The translations under genes were made by a program, and so were the position numbers. The notes below the pieces were generated by a model. That model searched no databases and was not told the DNA's origin. It worked only from the letters and a program-made list of their open reading frames with translations. From an uncultured Eubacteriales bacterium (GTDB taxonomy: Bacteria; Bacillota; Clostridia; Oscillospirales; CAG-382), in the NCBI GenBank assembly GCA_934446675.1, contig CAKSEL010000008.1, positions 1-64,000 of the forward strand: a stretch of 64,000 nt of DNA, given 5' to 3'. Below, one piece after another: positions 25,740 to 33,872 of the stretch (its first letter is position 1; every line of letters starts with the position of its first letter).

Positions 25740-26990
25740 TTATTCAGCAGCTGCTTCTGCGTCAGCGTCAGCCTCTGCACCGTCTGCTGCGGGAGCTTCT
25801 GCCTCGTCTGCATTGTAGAGAGAAGCAACACCGTCGTGAATGATCATTGCAAGAGCCGCTTTGCTGGTTTCGCCGTCGGCACCCCATATCATTGTACCGG
25901 TAACGCCGTCAACGGTGATCTTTGTCATAGCGTCAACGATCTTTGCATTGAAGTCGTCTTCTGCGCCGGGCTTAAGACCTGCTTCTTCAACAGCAGCCTT
26001 GATTGCGTATACTGCGTCGTAGCCGTCTGCTGCAAACTGGTCGGGAACTGCGTTGTAAGCATCTTTGTATGCGCTTACGAAGTGCTGGGTCTTTTCATCG
26101 GGAGCGTCTGCCGCATAAGGTGTAAGCATCATGACGTTCTCGGTGTTTTCGGGATTGTCGATCTTCTGGAGTATACCGTCAAGACCGTCGCAGCCGTAGT
26201 AAATAGTGTCGTCAGAGAATGCCTTTGCAGACTTAGCCTGTGTAAGGAAGGTTGCTGCTTCTGCGGCGTAGATAGGCATGAATATGAGCTTTACGCCGGA
26301 ATTCTTGATAGCTGCAATCTGAGTTGAGAAGTCGGTGCTGGAATCAGCGGTAAAGGTCTGAACTTCCTTGATGTTGATTCCGAGTTCCTTAGCTTCTGCC
26401 GCGAAGGTATCGTAAAGTCCCTTGCTGTAGTCAACGTCGCTTGCATAGAATACCGCAACGTCCTTGGGAAGATTGTTGTCATTGATGTACTTTGCGGATG
26501 CGGTACCCTGAGACGGGTCGCTGAAACATACTCTGAATGCTGTGTCGCTGCCTTCAATGGCTGCCTTTGCGGAACCCGAAGGAGTGAGAACGAGAATTCC
26601 GTCGTCCTTTGCTGCCGCTACGACAGATGTGGTTTCGCCGGAAAGAACTCCGCCGAGAGAAACCTTCATTCCGCTGTCCATGAGTTTACCGTATGCGGAA
26701 ACCGCAGAGTCGGGATCGCCCTGAGAGTCCTGGAAGTTTACAACGAAGGTATAGCCGTTTACACCGCCTGCTTCGTTAATCTCCTTTGCTGCGAGTGTAG
26801 CACCGTTCTTAACGGAGTTTCCGTAGTTTGCGTAGTCTCCGGTGAGCGGTCCGATGCCGCCGATAACGAGATCGGTCTCAGATGCGTTTTTGTTATCGTT
26901 GCTGTTTTCATTGCCGTCCTTCTTAGAGCAGGAAGCGAACATTGTAAGAACAAGCGCTGCAGAAAGAAGTACCGTAAGTAGCTTTTTCAT
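25740..26990 (-). CDS. livJ: Branched-chain amino acid-type ABC substrate-binding lipoprotein
   Basis: The 416-aa lipoprotein (MKKLLTVLLSAALVLTMFAS, lipidated Cys near 21) is of the Leu/Ile/Val-binding type I fold: IGGIGPLTGDYANYGNSVKN, AAKEINEAGGVNGYTFVVNF, VLSGETTSVVAAAKDDGILV and YYGCDGLDGILQKIDN. An Ala/Asp/Glu-rich tail of about 20 residues (EAPAADGAEADADAEAAAE) follows the fold, which is unusual and probably disordered. It is the first gene of the operon, with its promoter at 27083-27111. The ligand is inferred to be a branched-chain amino acid; related proteins bind other amino acids or amides. Confidence 0.9.
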   Translation of the reverse strand: MKKLLTVLLSAALVLTMFASCSKKDGNENSNDNKNASETDLVIGGIGPLTGDYANYGNSVKNGATLAAKEINEAGGVNGYTFVVNFQDSQGDPDSAVSAYGKLMDSGMKVSLGGVLSGETTSVVAAAKDDGILVLTPSGSAKAAIEGSDTAFRVCFSDPSQGTASAKYINDNNLPKDVAVFYASDVDYSKGLYDTFAAEAKELGINIKEVQTFTADSSTDFSTQIAAIKNSGVKLIFMPIYAAEAATFLTQAKSAKAFSDDTIYYGCDGLDGILQKIDNPENTENVMMLTPYAADAPDEKTQHFVSAYKDAYNAVPDQFAADGYDAVYAIKAAVEEAGLKPGAEDDFNAKIVDAMTKITVDGVTGTMIWGADGETSKAALAMIIHDGVASLYNADEAEAPAADGAEADADAEAAAE

Positions 26991-27030
26991 AAACTCTTAC
27001 CCCTTTTTCTTGAAAAATAGATTATTAAAC

Positions 27031-27066
27031 AAAAAGGCTCACAACACTGTTATTTTGCTGTGAACC
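27031..27066 (-). terminator. Hairpin with U-run at the very start of the liv transcript
   Basis: On the minus strand, GGTTCACA (27066-27059) pairs with TGTGAGCC (27043-27036) around a 15-base loop, followed by TTTTT (27035-27031). The stem begins about 10 bases after the expected transcription start and ends 40 bases before the livJ ATG. No gene lies upstream on this strand that it could serve, so it is a candidate attenuator. Confidence 0.65.
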
Positions 27067-27082
27067 ACTTTGTTCGTGTGAT

Positions 27083-27111
27083 ATTATACAATATTTATTA
27101 TGAATTTACAA
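27083..27111 (-). promoter_or_regulatory. Promoter of the liv operon
   Basis: Minus-strand TTGTAA (27111-27106), a 17-base spacer and TATAAT (27088-27083). The remaining 27112-27449 interval has no gene I can support. It carries the direct repeat TTTGCACAAAAT at 27118-27130 and 27172-27183, and a related TTTTTGCACATTTTGC near 27380. Confidence 0.7.
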
Positions 27112-27449
27112 GTGGCATTTTGCACAAAATTCATTTTTTGACAACGGTAATATTGTATTTGCGTGCGTCAGTTTGCACAAAATGTGCGGACAATATTCAA
27201 AAATACGTCCTTGGCGCGCAAATACGGCGTCCGTGCAGCAGTATACGGAAGATTTTTTCATGTACGTCTTACGGAAATGTCAAACCGCAAAACCGGCGTG
27301 CGGCATACGTTTACCTCATTATTTCTCCTTATAGTTCGCAGATGCTCGGATTTTCTTAAATAATTGTAGGTTTTGAATATGATTTTTGCACATTTTGCGC
27401 ATAAATCTTTGTAACAAGTTCCGAAAATCCATTAATTGCCGCAAGTCTA

Positions 27450-27477
27450 TTGACATTGATACGTATATCTGTATAAT
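27450..27477 (+). promoter_or_regulatory. Promoter of the ABC exporter gene
   Basis: TTGACA (27450-27455), a 16-base spacer and TATAAT (27472-27477) lie 44 bases before the ATG. Both hexamers match consensus exactly. Confidence 0.8.
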
Positions 27478-27521
27478 GAGCATAAGGCAGAGCAAAAGAC
27501 TGTCTCACGGAGGTAATTGCA

Positions 27522-29387
27522 ATGAGCAAGAAACAGGATAAAAACTCACACGGCAATCCCTTTTCGCTTCACAGAATAGCTCCCGCGTCGCACAAGCAGA
27601 CATTCACGGACGAGGAGGCAAAGGTTCTTGAAAACGACTTTATAGAGGCATATTCCGGCGACAAAAAGAGCACGCTGAAAATACTTCTTATAATGTACAA
27701 GAGGTATCCGCTGCAGCTTGCAATCTCGATTTTCTACTATATTATAGCAACACTCCCTCACATAACGCTGCCGATAGTGACCTCAAACATTATAAACCTT
27801 GTCGCGTACCCGAACGAAAATCTCTACCGCGACCTTGCACTTAACCTCGGACTTATCACGGCTTTGCTGTTACTAAACATTCCGACCAATATGTTACGTA
27901 CAAAGTATCAGAGCCGCGTTATGAGAAAAGTCGAGGTCGGACTTCGCGGCGCGCTTGTAAGAAAGCTCCAGCAGCTCTCGATCTCGTTCCACAAGGAAAT
28001 GCAGTCCGGACGAATACAGTCAAAGCTCATGCGCGACGTTGAAACGGTGCAGACTCTCTCGCATCAGCTGTTCGCGACAATTCCGCAGGTTGCGATAAAC
28101 ATGGTAACGGCGCTTGTCGTTGTGCTTACGCGAAACCTTACGATATTTATGTTCTTTGTGCTGTGTATCCCGTCCTCCGTACTTCTTGTACGAGCATTCA
28201 GAACGCCGATACGCAAAAACAACAGCCAGTTCAGACGCGATATGGAACAGACCAGCGCAAACCTCATGGACATGGTTGAAATGACCGAGATAACACGCGC
28301 CCACGCACTTGAAAACCGCGAAACGCACAAGATGACAACTCTTCTCAATCAGGTTGCAAACACCGGTTTCAAGCTTGACATGATACAGGCAATGTTCGGC
28401 GCGTGCTCATGGGTAGTATTCCAGCTTTTCCAGCTGCTGTGCCTTGTTTTCTCGTCGTTCATGGCTCTGAACGGCAAGATTCAGATAGGCGACATATCGC
28501 TGTATCAGTCGTACTTCTCGACGCTTACCGCACAGGTTTCAACAATAATCGGACTTATGCCGATAATCACAAAAGGCTTTGAATCAATATCCTCTATCGG
28601 CGAAATTCTCGGCGCAAACGACATTGAGGACAACAGAGGAAAGACAGAGCTTGTGGCGCTGCGCGGAGAATACGACTTCAAGGACATACATTTTGCATAT
28701 CAGCCGGATCAGCCGCTGCTCAGAGGTCTGGATCTTCACGTAAAAGCCGGCGAAACAATAGCGATAGTCGGCGAATCCGGTTCCGGCAAATCAACGCTCA
28801 TGAATCTCGTTCTCGGATTTATCTTCCCCAACTCCGGAACAGTAACCGTTGACGGACACGATATAACAACGATAAATCTCCACTCATACAGAAAGCACCT
28901 TGCGGTAGTTCCGCAGAACAGCGTGCTGTTTACCGGCACCATCAGGGAAAACATAACCTACGGACTCGACACCGTTACCGACAAGCAGTTGAAGGACGTT
29001 CTTGACGCGGCTCTGCTCTCGGATTTTATAAGCAAACTTCCTCTCGGCGTCGACACTCCTCTTGAAGAACACGGCGCAAACCTTTCCGGCGGTCAGCGTC
29101 AGAGACTTTCCATAGCGCGCGCACTCATACGCAACCCCGACGTTATCATTTTCGACGAGGCTACGAGCGCACTCGACACAATTTCCGAAAAGGAAATACA
29201 GGAGGCTATAAACAACCTTTCGAGAAACAAGACCACCTTTATCGTAGCTCACCGCCTATCCACAATACGCAACGCCGACAGAATAGCCGTAATAAAAGAA
29301 GGCGTTTGCTGCGAGATAGGCACATACGACGAGCTTGTCGCAAAGAAAGGCGTGTTCTACGAAATGCAGCAGCCGCAGACGGTCTGA
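27522..29387 (+). CDS. ABC exporter, fused membrane and ATPase half-transporter
   Basis: The 621-aa half-transporter starts after GGAGGTAATTGCA. An N-terminal cytoplasmic stretch of about 60 residues precedes six membrane helices (about 70-360, including AISIFYYIIATLPHITLPIV). The ATPase domain follows: Walker A VGESGSGKSTLMNLVLG, Q-loop VVPQNSVLF, signature LSGGQRQRLSIARALI, Walker B PDVIIFDEATSALD and H-loop VAHRLSTI. It would act as a homodimer, or as a heterodimer with a partner not found here. The substrate is unknown; a small peptide gene (29583-29696) sits convergently next to it. Confidence 0.9.
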   Translation: MSKKQDKNSHGNPFSLHRIAPASHKQTFTDEEAKVLENDFIEAYSGDKKSTLKILLIMYKRYPLQLAISIFYYIIATLPHITLPIVTSNIINLVAYPNENLYRDLALNLGLITALLLLNIPTNMLRTKYQSRVMRKVEVGLRGALVRKLQQLSISFHKEMQSGRIQSKLMRDVETVQTLSHQLFATIPQVAINMVTALVVVLTRNLTIFMFFVLCIPSSVLLVRAFRTPIRKNNSQFRRDMEQTSANLMDMVEMTEITRAHALENRETHKMTTLLNQVANTGFKLDMIQAMFGACSWVVFQLFQLLCLVFSSFMALNGKIQIGDISLYQSYFSTLTAQVSTIIGLMPIITKGFESISSIGEILGANDIEDNRGKTELVALRGEYDFKDIHFAYQPDQPLLRGLDLHVKAGETIAIVGESGSGKSTLMNLVLGFIFPNSGTVTVDGHDITTINLHSYRKHLAVVPQNSVLFTGTIRENITYGLDTVTDKQLKDVLDAALLSDFISKLPLGVDTPLEEHGANLSGGQRQRLSIARALIRNPDVIIFDEATSALDTISEKEIQEAINNLSRNKTTFIVAHRLSTIRNADRIAVIKEGVCCEIGTYDELVAKKGVFYEMQQPQTV

Positions 29388-29425
29388 CATACGGCCACAC
29401 GTTTCTTATAAAAAAGCATAAAAAA

Positions 29426-29476
29426 ACAGCTTGGTACGATTGTCTTTATGACTTTCGCACTGAGCTGTAATTTTTT
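29426..29476 (+). terminator. Terminator of the ABC exporter gene
   Basis: ACAGCT (29426-29431) pairs with AGCTGT (29463-29468), extended by partial pairing inside, and AATTTTTT follows. Confidence 0.6.
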
Positions 29477-29527
29477 CACCCTATTTTCCGATATATTTCA
29501 ACTGTGTACGCAAAACGCACACATCAG

Positions 29528-29555
29528 CAAAAGAGGACTGTTACTCCCAGTCCTC
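29528..29555 (-). terminator. Terminator of the 37-aa peptide gene
   Basis: On the minus strand, GAGGACTG (29555-29548) pairs with CAGTCCTC (29540-29533) around a 7-base loop, followed by TTTT. It begins 27 bases after the peptide stop codon. Confidence 0.8.
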
Positions 29556-29582
29556 CCAAATGACACACTTGTTTTAATTCTC

Positions 29583-29696
29583 TCACTCAGTAGTTGTGAA
29601 AAGTCCGTCTACGTTTATTATAACGTCACTATCGGACGCACAAATTATGTCTTCTGCTGCCAAAATATTCATTTCCGGTGTCTCGTACTTTTTCAT
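29583..29696 (-). CDS. Small peptide of the MKKYExPE type, 37 aa
   Basis: The ORF has GGAGGAG 6 bases before the ATG and its own strong terminator, so it is very likely expressed. The product begins MKKYETPEMNILAAEDIICA and ends VDGLFTTTE. It is acidic overall and has one cysteine. I recall short Clostridia peptides that start MKKYExP and carry a central acidic (E/D)DII motif; their function is not established, and the resemblance is from memory. The adjacent ABC exporter on the other strand makes an exported or modified peptide conceivable, but nothing in the sequence proves it. No modification enzyme gene is nearby. Confidence 0.6.
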   Translation of the reverse strand: MKKYETPEMNILAAEDIICASDSDVIINVDGLFTTTE

Positions 29697-29880
29697 AATA
29701 GCTCCTCCAGATACTGATTTATTTACAAACAAATGGTAACATTAATATATGTCTGTATAGCGTATATTTTGTTTCTAAACTGTTACTTTTAGCCTTTTTC
29801 TACAATCACAAACGGCTATTTTGTATCAAATTCGTCAAATTGATAGAATTGTGTAAATTGCGGTTATAAAACGCACAATT

Positions 29881-31395
29881 TTACTCGGAAAGCGATATAA
29901 ACGCGGTATCCAAGAGCTGTTTATCAGGCTTTTTTGTAAACAGGCTGACAACCGGCATTATTACAAGTCCGGAAATCATGGCAAAAGCGCCACAGTTGAT
30001 CGGGGACTGCAAAACCGACGGGAACTGCGCACGGAAAAACATATTGAGAACCATAATGCCTGCCCCGAAGATAAAGCAGACCCATACCGCAGCCTTTGAT
30101 ACGCGTTTTGAGTACAGACCGTAAAGGAACGGCGCAAGGAATGCTCCCGCAAGCGCGCCCCATGAAATACCCATAAGCTGTGCAATAAACGTAACGCCGG
30201 ATTTGTACTGCACTATTGCAATAGCCGCGCTTACCGCGACAAATACGACGATAAGAACTCTCATGCAGAGAACCTTTGCCTTGTCGGACATCTTCTTTAC
30301 AATGGCGCCGTCTATAAAATCAAGAGTTAAAGTCGAGCTTGACGCAAGAACAAGAGAGGAAAGCGTTGACATGGACGCCGAAAGCACGAGTATTATTACA
30401 ATTCCCATAAGCACGTCGTTAAGCGAACCTAACATTTCGGGAACAACGGCGTCATATCCTCCGACAGGAATACCCGACGCGGGATCCACCGCAATACCCG
30501 AAATTCTGCCGAAGCCTCCGAGAAAATAGCAGCCGCCCGCAACAACAAGCGCAAACACCGTGGATATTACGGTTCCCTGCTTTATCGAACGCGCGTCCTT
30601 TATGGCATAGAACTTCTGCACCATCTGCGGCAGTCCCCATGTACCGAGAGACGTAAGTATTACAACGCAGAGCAGTCCGAACGGATCAGGTCCGAAGAAC
30701 GACGCAAACGCACCCGGCATATCCGTAACCGACGCGTCCTTTACCTCGGCAAGCTCTTTAAGCGACGCCATAAATCCGCCGTGTCCCGAAAGCACCGCCC
30801 AAATAACGGCGCAGATTCCGACGAGCATTATAAGTCCCTGAATAAAGTCGTTTATCGCCGTCGCCATATATCCTCCGGCAATTACGTACACGCCGGTAAG
30901 CACCGCCATTCCGACAACGCACCAGGTATAGTCAATGCTGAACGCCATGCCGAAAAGCCTTGAAAGTCCGTTGTAGAGAGACGCCGTGTACGGGATAAGA
31001 AAGATAAATACGATCACCGACGCGCCGATCTTGAGAGCGTTGCTGTCATATCTTTTGCCGAAAAATTCCGGCATTGTGGCGCTTTGCAGCGTGTGCGACA
31101 TTATTCTTGTCCTTTTGCCCAGCACAACCCATGCAAGCAGAGAGCCGAGAATTGCGTTTCCTATACCTATCCAGGTAGACGCAACGCCGAATTTCCAGCC
31201 GAACTGTCCGGCATAGCCTATAAATATAACCGCCGAGAAATACGACGTTCCGTAAGCAAAAGCCGTAAGCCAGGGACCTACGTTTCTTCCTCCGAGCACA
31301 AAACCCGTAACGTCCGCCGCGTGTCTGCGGCAGTAAAGTCCGATACCTGCCATTACCGCGAAAAATACCGCAAGCATAACAATTTTCAATACCAT
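29881..31395 (-). CDS. Sodium:solute symporter (SSS family), T-box controlled
   Basis: This 504-aa membrane protein has about 13 hydrophobic segments. SSS features include FVLGGRNVGPWLTAFAYGTS near the N-terminus, TATMPEFF-like SATMPEFFGKRYDSNALKIG, and SAMSTLSSLVLASSS-like SASMSTLSSLVLASSSTLTL, where family members bind Na+. The ATG at 31395 follows AAAGGAG; a TTG two codons upstream is less well placed. It is closest in look to PutP/PanF-type carriers. Its 5' leader is a T-box whose specifier reads UAC (Tyr), so the carrier probably imports tyrosine or a related amino acid. That substrate is inference. Confidence 0.85.
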   Translation of the reverse strand: MVLKIVMLAVFFAVMAGIGLYCRRHAADVTGFVLGGRNVGPWLTAFAYGTSYFSAVIFIGYAGQFGWKFGVASTWIGIGNAILGSLLAWVVLGKRTRIMSHTLQSATMPEFFGKRYDSNALKIGASVIVFIFLIPYTASLYNGLSRLFGMAFSIDYTWCVVGMAVLTGVYVIAGGYMATAINDFIQGLIMLVGICAVIWAVLSGHGGFMASLKELAEVKDASVTDMPGAFASFFGPDPFGLLCVVILTSLGTWGLPQMVQKFYAIKDARSIKQGTVISTVFALVVAGGCYFLGGFGRISGIAVDPASGIPVGGYDAVVPEMLGSLNDVLMGIVIILVLSASMSTLSSLVLASSSTLTLDFIDGAIVKKMSDKAKVLCMRVLIVVFVAVSAAIAIVQYKSGVTFIAQLMGISWGALAGAFLAPFLYGLYSKRVSKAAVWVCFIFGAGIMVLNMFFRAQFPSVLQSPINCGAFAMISGLVIMPVVSLFTKKPDKQLLDTAFISLSE

Positions 31396-31442
31396 TTTCA
31401 AAACTCCTTTCGTTTTATGACTGACGGAGAGCTAAAAGGTAT

Positions 31443-31775
31443 AAAAAAACACCCTCCGTATTTAAACAGAGGGCGTGTATAACGCTGTACCACCTCAATT
31501 TGCCTTTGCCTCACGGTCAAAAGCCTCGTCAAGTACGCTCCGATTACCGGCTTTCGCCGCGGCATATACTCTATCGCTGTAACGTGCGAACACGTCCTGC
31601 TCTACTCGTCAGACAAAGCCTCTCAAACGCCTTTGCCCGTCTTTCAAACGGCAGCTCCCGAAATGTATTCAAAACGCTGAACGTCCGCGGCTCTCACCAA
31701 AACGCCGTTTCTCTTTGCACGTACCATTCGTTTTTACTTGTTTCCGATCCTCGCCTTTAATATGGGAAAATTTTA
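31443..31775 (-). promoter_or_regulatory. T-box leader, apparent tyrosine specifier
   Basis: On the minus strand the leader shows the AGAGA and GGTGAGAGCC elements of stem I, then GAATACA followed by GGGAGCTGCC, the usual context of the specifier loop. The specifier would be TAC (31667-31665), for Tyr. GAGTAGA follows (stem II/III region), then the T-box AGGTGGTACAGCG (31495-31483). The terminator stem ACGCCCTC/GAGGGTGT with seven T ends near 31443. Uncharged tRNA should favour the antiterminator and allow symporter expression. The specifier was placed by eye. Confidence 0.85.
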
Positions 31776-31884
31776 CCACATACAGCAAACCTATTTCTAC
31801 ATGATTTTGTAAACAAAACGCATTTTTGCAGCCTTGTTGTCGCAAAATCGGAGATGTTTTCCTTATAAGTACACAAACCATGGC

Positions 31885-31913
31885 TTTACACGTGGATTAT
31901 GCGGTGATATAAT
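31885..31913 (+). promoter_or_regulatory. Promoter of the MurNAc recycling operon
   Basis: TTTACA (31885-31890), a 17-base spacer and TATAAT (31908-31913) end 22 bases before the ATG at 31936. Confidence 0.75.
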
Positions 31914-31935
31914 TGACACGAAAGGGGATTTTGCA

Positions 31936-33054
31936 ATGCAGAATCAGAGACAGCTTTTTGCACAGAATTTAAGGCGCAGAAGAACGGAACTGCACATGAG
32001 CCAGGTGAAGCTTGCGGAAAAAATCTCATACACCGGAAAAGCCGTAAGCAAGTGGGAAACCGGGCTTGTGCTGCCTCCGGCGGAAGTTCTGCCGTCTATT
32101 GCGGCAGCGCTCGACACGGATCTCAACACGCTGTTTGACTTTCGCGAAAGAGCAAGCTATTTTCTCGGCATAGACGGCGGAGGGACAAAAACAAAATTCA
32201 TGCTGACCGACGACGGCGGAAATATCTTAAAAACCGTATCTCTCGGTCCGTGCAATCCCGTAAGCACGGGGTTCGACACGTGCATAAGCGTTCTGCGCGA
32301 GGGTATGAAAAAGGTATGCGGAAACATACCGCACGGAAAAATTTCGGTCTTTGCCGGAATTGCCGGCTGCGGTGTCGGACAGAACGCGGCAAACATAGAG
32401 GCATCGTTCAAATATATGGGATTTTCGCGATTCAAAGTAAGCCATGACGCCGACAACATTATTTCCGCAGCCCTCGAAAACCGCGACGGTATCATAGCCA
32501 TACTCGGAACAGGCTCGGTAATCTTTGCAGTTGAGAACGGCAAACGCCGTCAGACAGGCGGATACGGACATCTCATCGGAGACGTATTCTCCGGTACGGA
32601 ATTCGGACGTGCCTGCCTTGAATCGGTACTTTATGACATAGACACCGGTTCAAAGCATACCGCAATGACATCAGCCGTGCTTGAAAAGGCTGCAAAACCA
32701 ATATCCGAAATCGTTGCCGATATATACAAGAACGGCAAGGATTACATAGCAGGCTTTTCTGAAATAGTTTTTGAATGTGCCAAAAAAGGAGACGCCGCGG
32801 CGCTTGAAATCCTCGGGCGAAACACGGAAAAACTTGCCGATATGATCAACTGCGCACTTAAGAGCTTTTGCGAAGGGCACGAAAAAGTCCCTGTCGTTCT
32901 GGCAGGCGGCATAACAAATTACAGCGGCTGCTTTTTGCCGGCACTGAATCAGAAAACTCTGTCAGGGCGAAAAAGCTCCGTTACTGTTCTGGACAGAGAT
33001 CCCGTAATAGGCGCCGTACTTCTTGCAGGCGCAAAAAAGGTTGAGGAGAAATGA
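31936..33054 (+). CDS. HTH (XRE)-BadF/MurK-type sugar kinase fusion
   Basis: The 372-aa protein has an N-terminal Cro/CI-type helix-turn-helix (RTELHMSQVKLAEKISYTGK, AVSKWETGLVLPPAEVL; residues about 8-65). It is followed by an ASKHA kinase of the BadF/BcrA family (YFLGIDGGGTKTKFMLTDDG, GIAGCGVG, IAILGTGSVIFAV, GGYGHLIGDVFSGTEFGR, VVLAGGIT). Kinases of this family include MurK of Clostridium acetobutylicum, which phosphorylates MurNAc and GlcNAc. The start at 31936 has AAAGGGG upstream and excludes an N-terminal extension that would overlap the promoter. Linked to murQ with 2 bases between stop and the chosen start, it may both sense and phosphorylate the sugar. Confidence 0.85.
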   Translation: MQNQRQLFAQNLRRRRTELHMSQVKLAEKISYTGKAVSKWETGLVLPPAEVLPSIAAALDTDLNTLFDFRERASYFLGIDGGGTKTKFMLTDDGGNILKTVSLGPCNPVSTGFDTCISVLREGMKKVCGNIPHGKISVFAGIAGCGVGQNAANIEASFKYMGFSRFKVSHDADNIISAALENRDGIIAILGTGSVIFAVENGKRRQTGGYGHLIGDVFSGTEFGRACLESVLYDIDTGSKHTAMTSAVLEKAAKPISEIVADIYKNGKDYIAGFSEIVFECAKKGDAAALEILGRNTEKLADMINCALKSFCEGHEKVPVVLAGGITNYSGCFLPALNQKTLSGRKSSVTVLDRDPVIGAVLLAGAKKVEEK

Positions 33055-33056
33055 CC

Positions 33057-33872
33057 ATGCTTAAAACCGAACGTCGCAACGAATTTTCAACGCATATTGA
33101 CAATATGACATCTCTTGAAATGCTGAAAGTCATGCAGAGAGAAAACTTTAACGCGGCTGCTGCCGTCGGGACGGTACTTCCCGAAATTGCAAAAGCTATT
33201 GATGAAATATACGCGCGAATGAAAAAAGGCGGACGTTTATTCTACACCGGCTGCGGAACTTCGGGACGTCTCGGCGTTCTTGACGCGTCGGAATGTCCGC
33301 CGACATACAGTGTGACGCAAAATACCGTAATCGGAATCATAGCCGGCGGCGACAAAGCCATACGAAACTCCGTCGAAGGCGCGGAGGACGACGCAGCGGC
33401 AGGAAAAAATGACCTTGCGGCATACGGAATAACAGAGCTTGATTCTGTTGTCGGAATTTCGGTCGCCGGAGGAGCAAAATACGTTATCGGCGCGCTCCGA
33501 TACGCAAAGTCTCTCGGTGCGCTTACGGTAGGTCTTACCTGCAATGACGGCTGCAAAATAAACGAAATCTGCGATATTGCCGTAACTCCCGATACGGGCG
33601 CCGAGGTCGTGACAGGCTCTACGCGCATGAAAGCCGGAACGGCACACAAAATGATTCTCAATATGATCTCAACCGGCGTTATGATAAAGTGCGGACGCGT
33701 TTACGAAAACTATATGATATACATAAAACCCGTAAACCAGAAGCTTAAGCGCCGCATGGTAAGAATTGTATCGGATATTCTCGGCACGGACGAAAGCGAC
33801 GCGGCTCTGCTGCTCGAAAAACACGGCTGGGACATAAGCGGCGTACTGAAAGAGGAGCATAACCATGACTGA
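33057..33872 (+). CDS. murQ: N-acetylmuramic acid 6-phosphate etherase
   Basis: The enzyme cleaves the lactyl ether of MurNAc-6-phosphate, giving GlcNAc-6-phosphate and D-lactate during cell-wall recycling. The 271-aa protein has the SIS-fold core: RLFYTGCGTSGRLGVLDASE, CPPTYSV, a Glu-rich EGAEDDAAAGK loop carrying a likely catalytic Glu, GISVAGGAKYVIGALRYAKS, and VVTGSTRMKAGTAHKMILNM. Family length is about 300, so it is slightly short at the C-terminus. GAGGAG lies 8 bases before the ATG at 33057; the ATG at 33051 is too close. It overlaps the next gene by 8 bases. Confidence 0.93.
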   Translation: MLKTERRNEFSTHIDNMTSLEMLKVMQRENFNAAAAVGTVLPEIAKAIDEIYARMKKGGRLFYTGCGTSGRLGVLDASECPPTYSVTQNTVIGIIAGGDKAIRNSVEGAEDDAAAGKNDLAAYGITELDSVVGISVAGGAKYVIGALRYAKSLGALTVGLTCNDGCKINEICDIAVTPDTGAEVVTGSTRMKAGTAHKMILNMISTGVMIKCGRVYENYMIYIKPVNQKLKRRMVRIVSDILGTDESDAALLLEKHGWDISGVLKEEHNHD

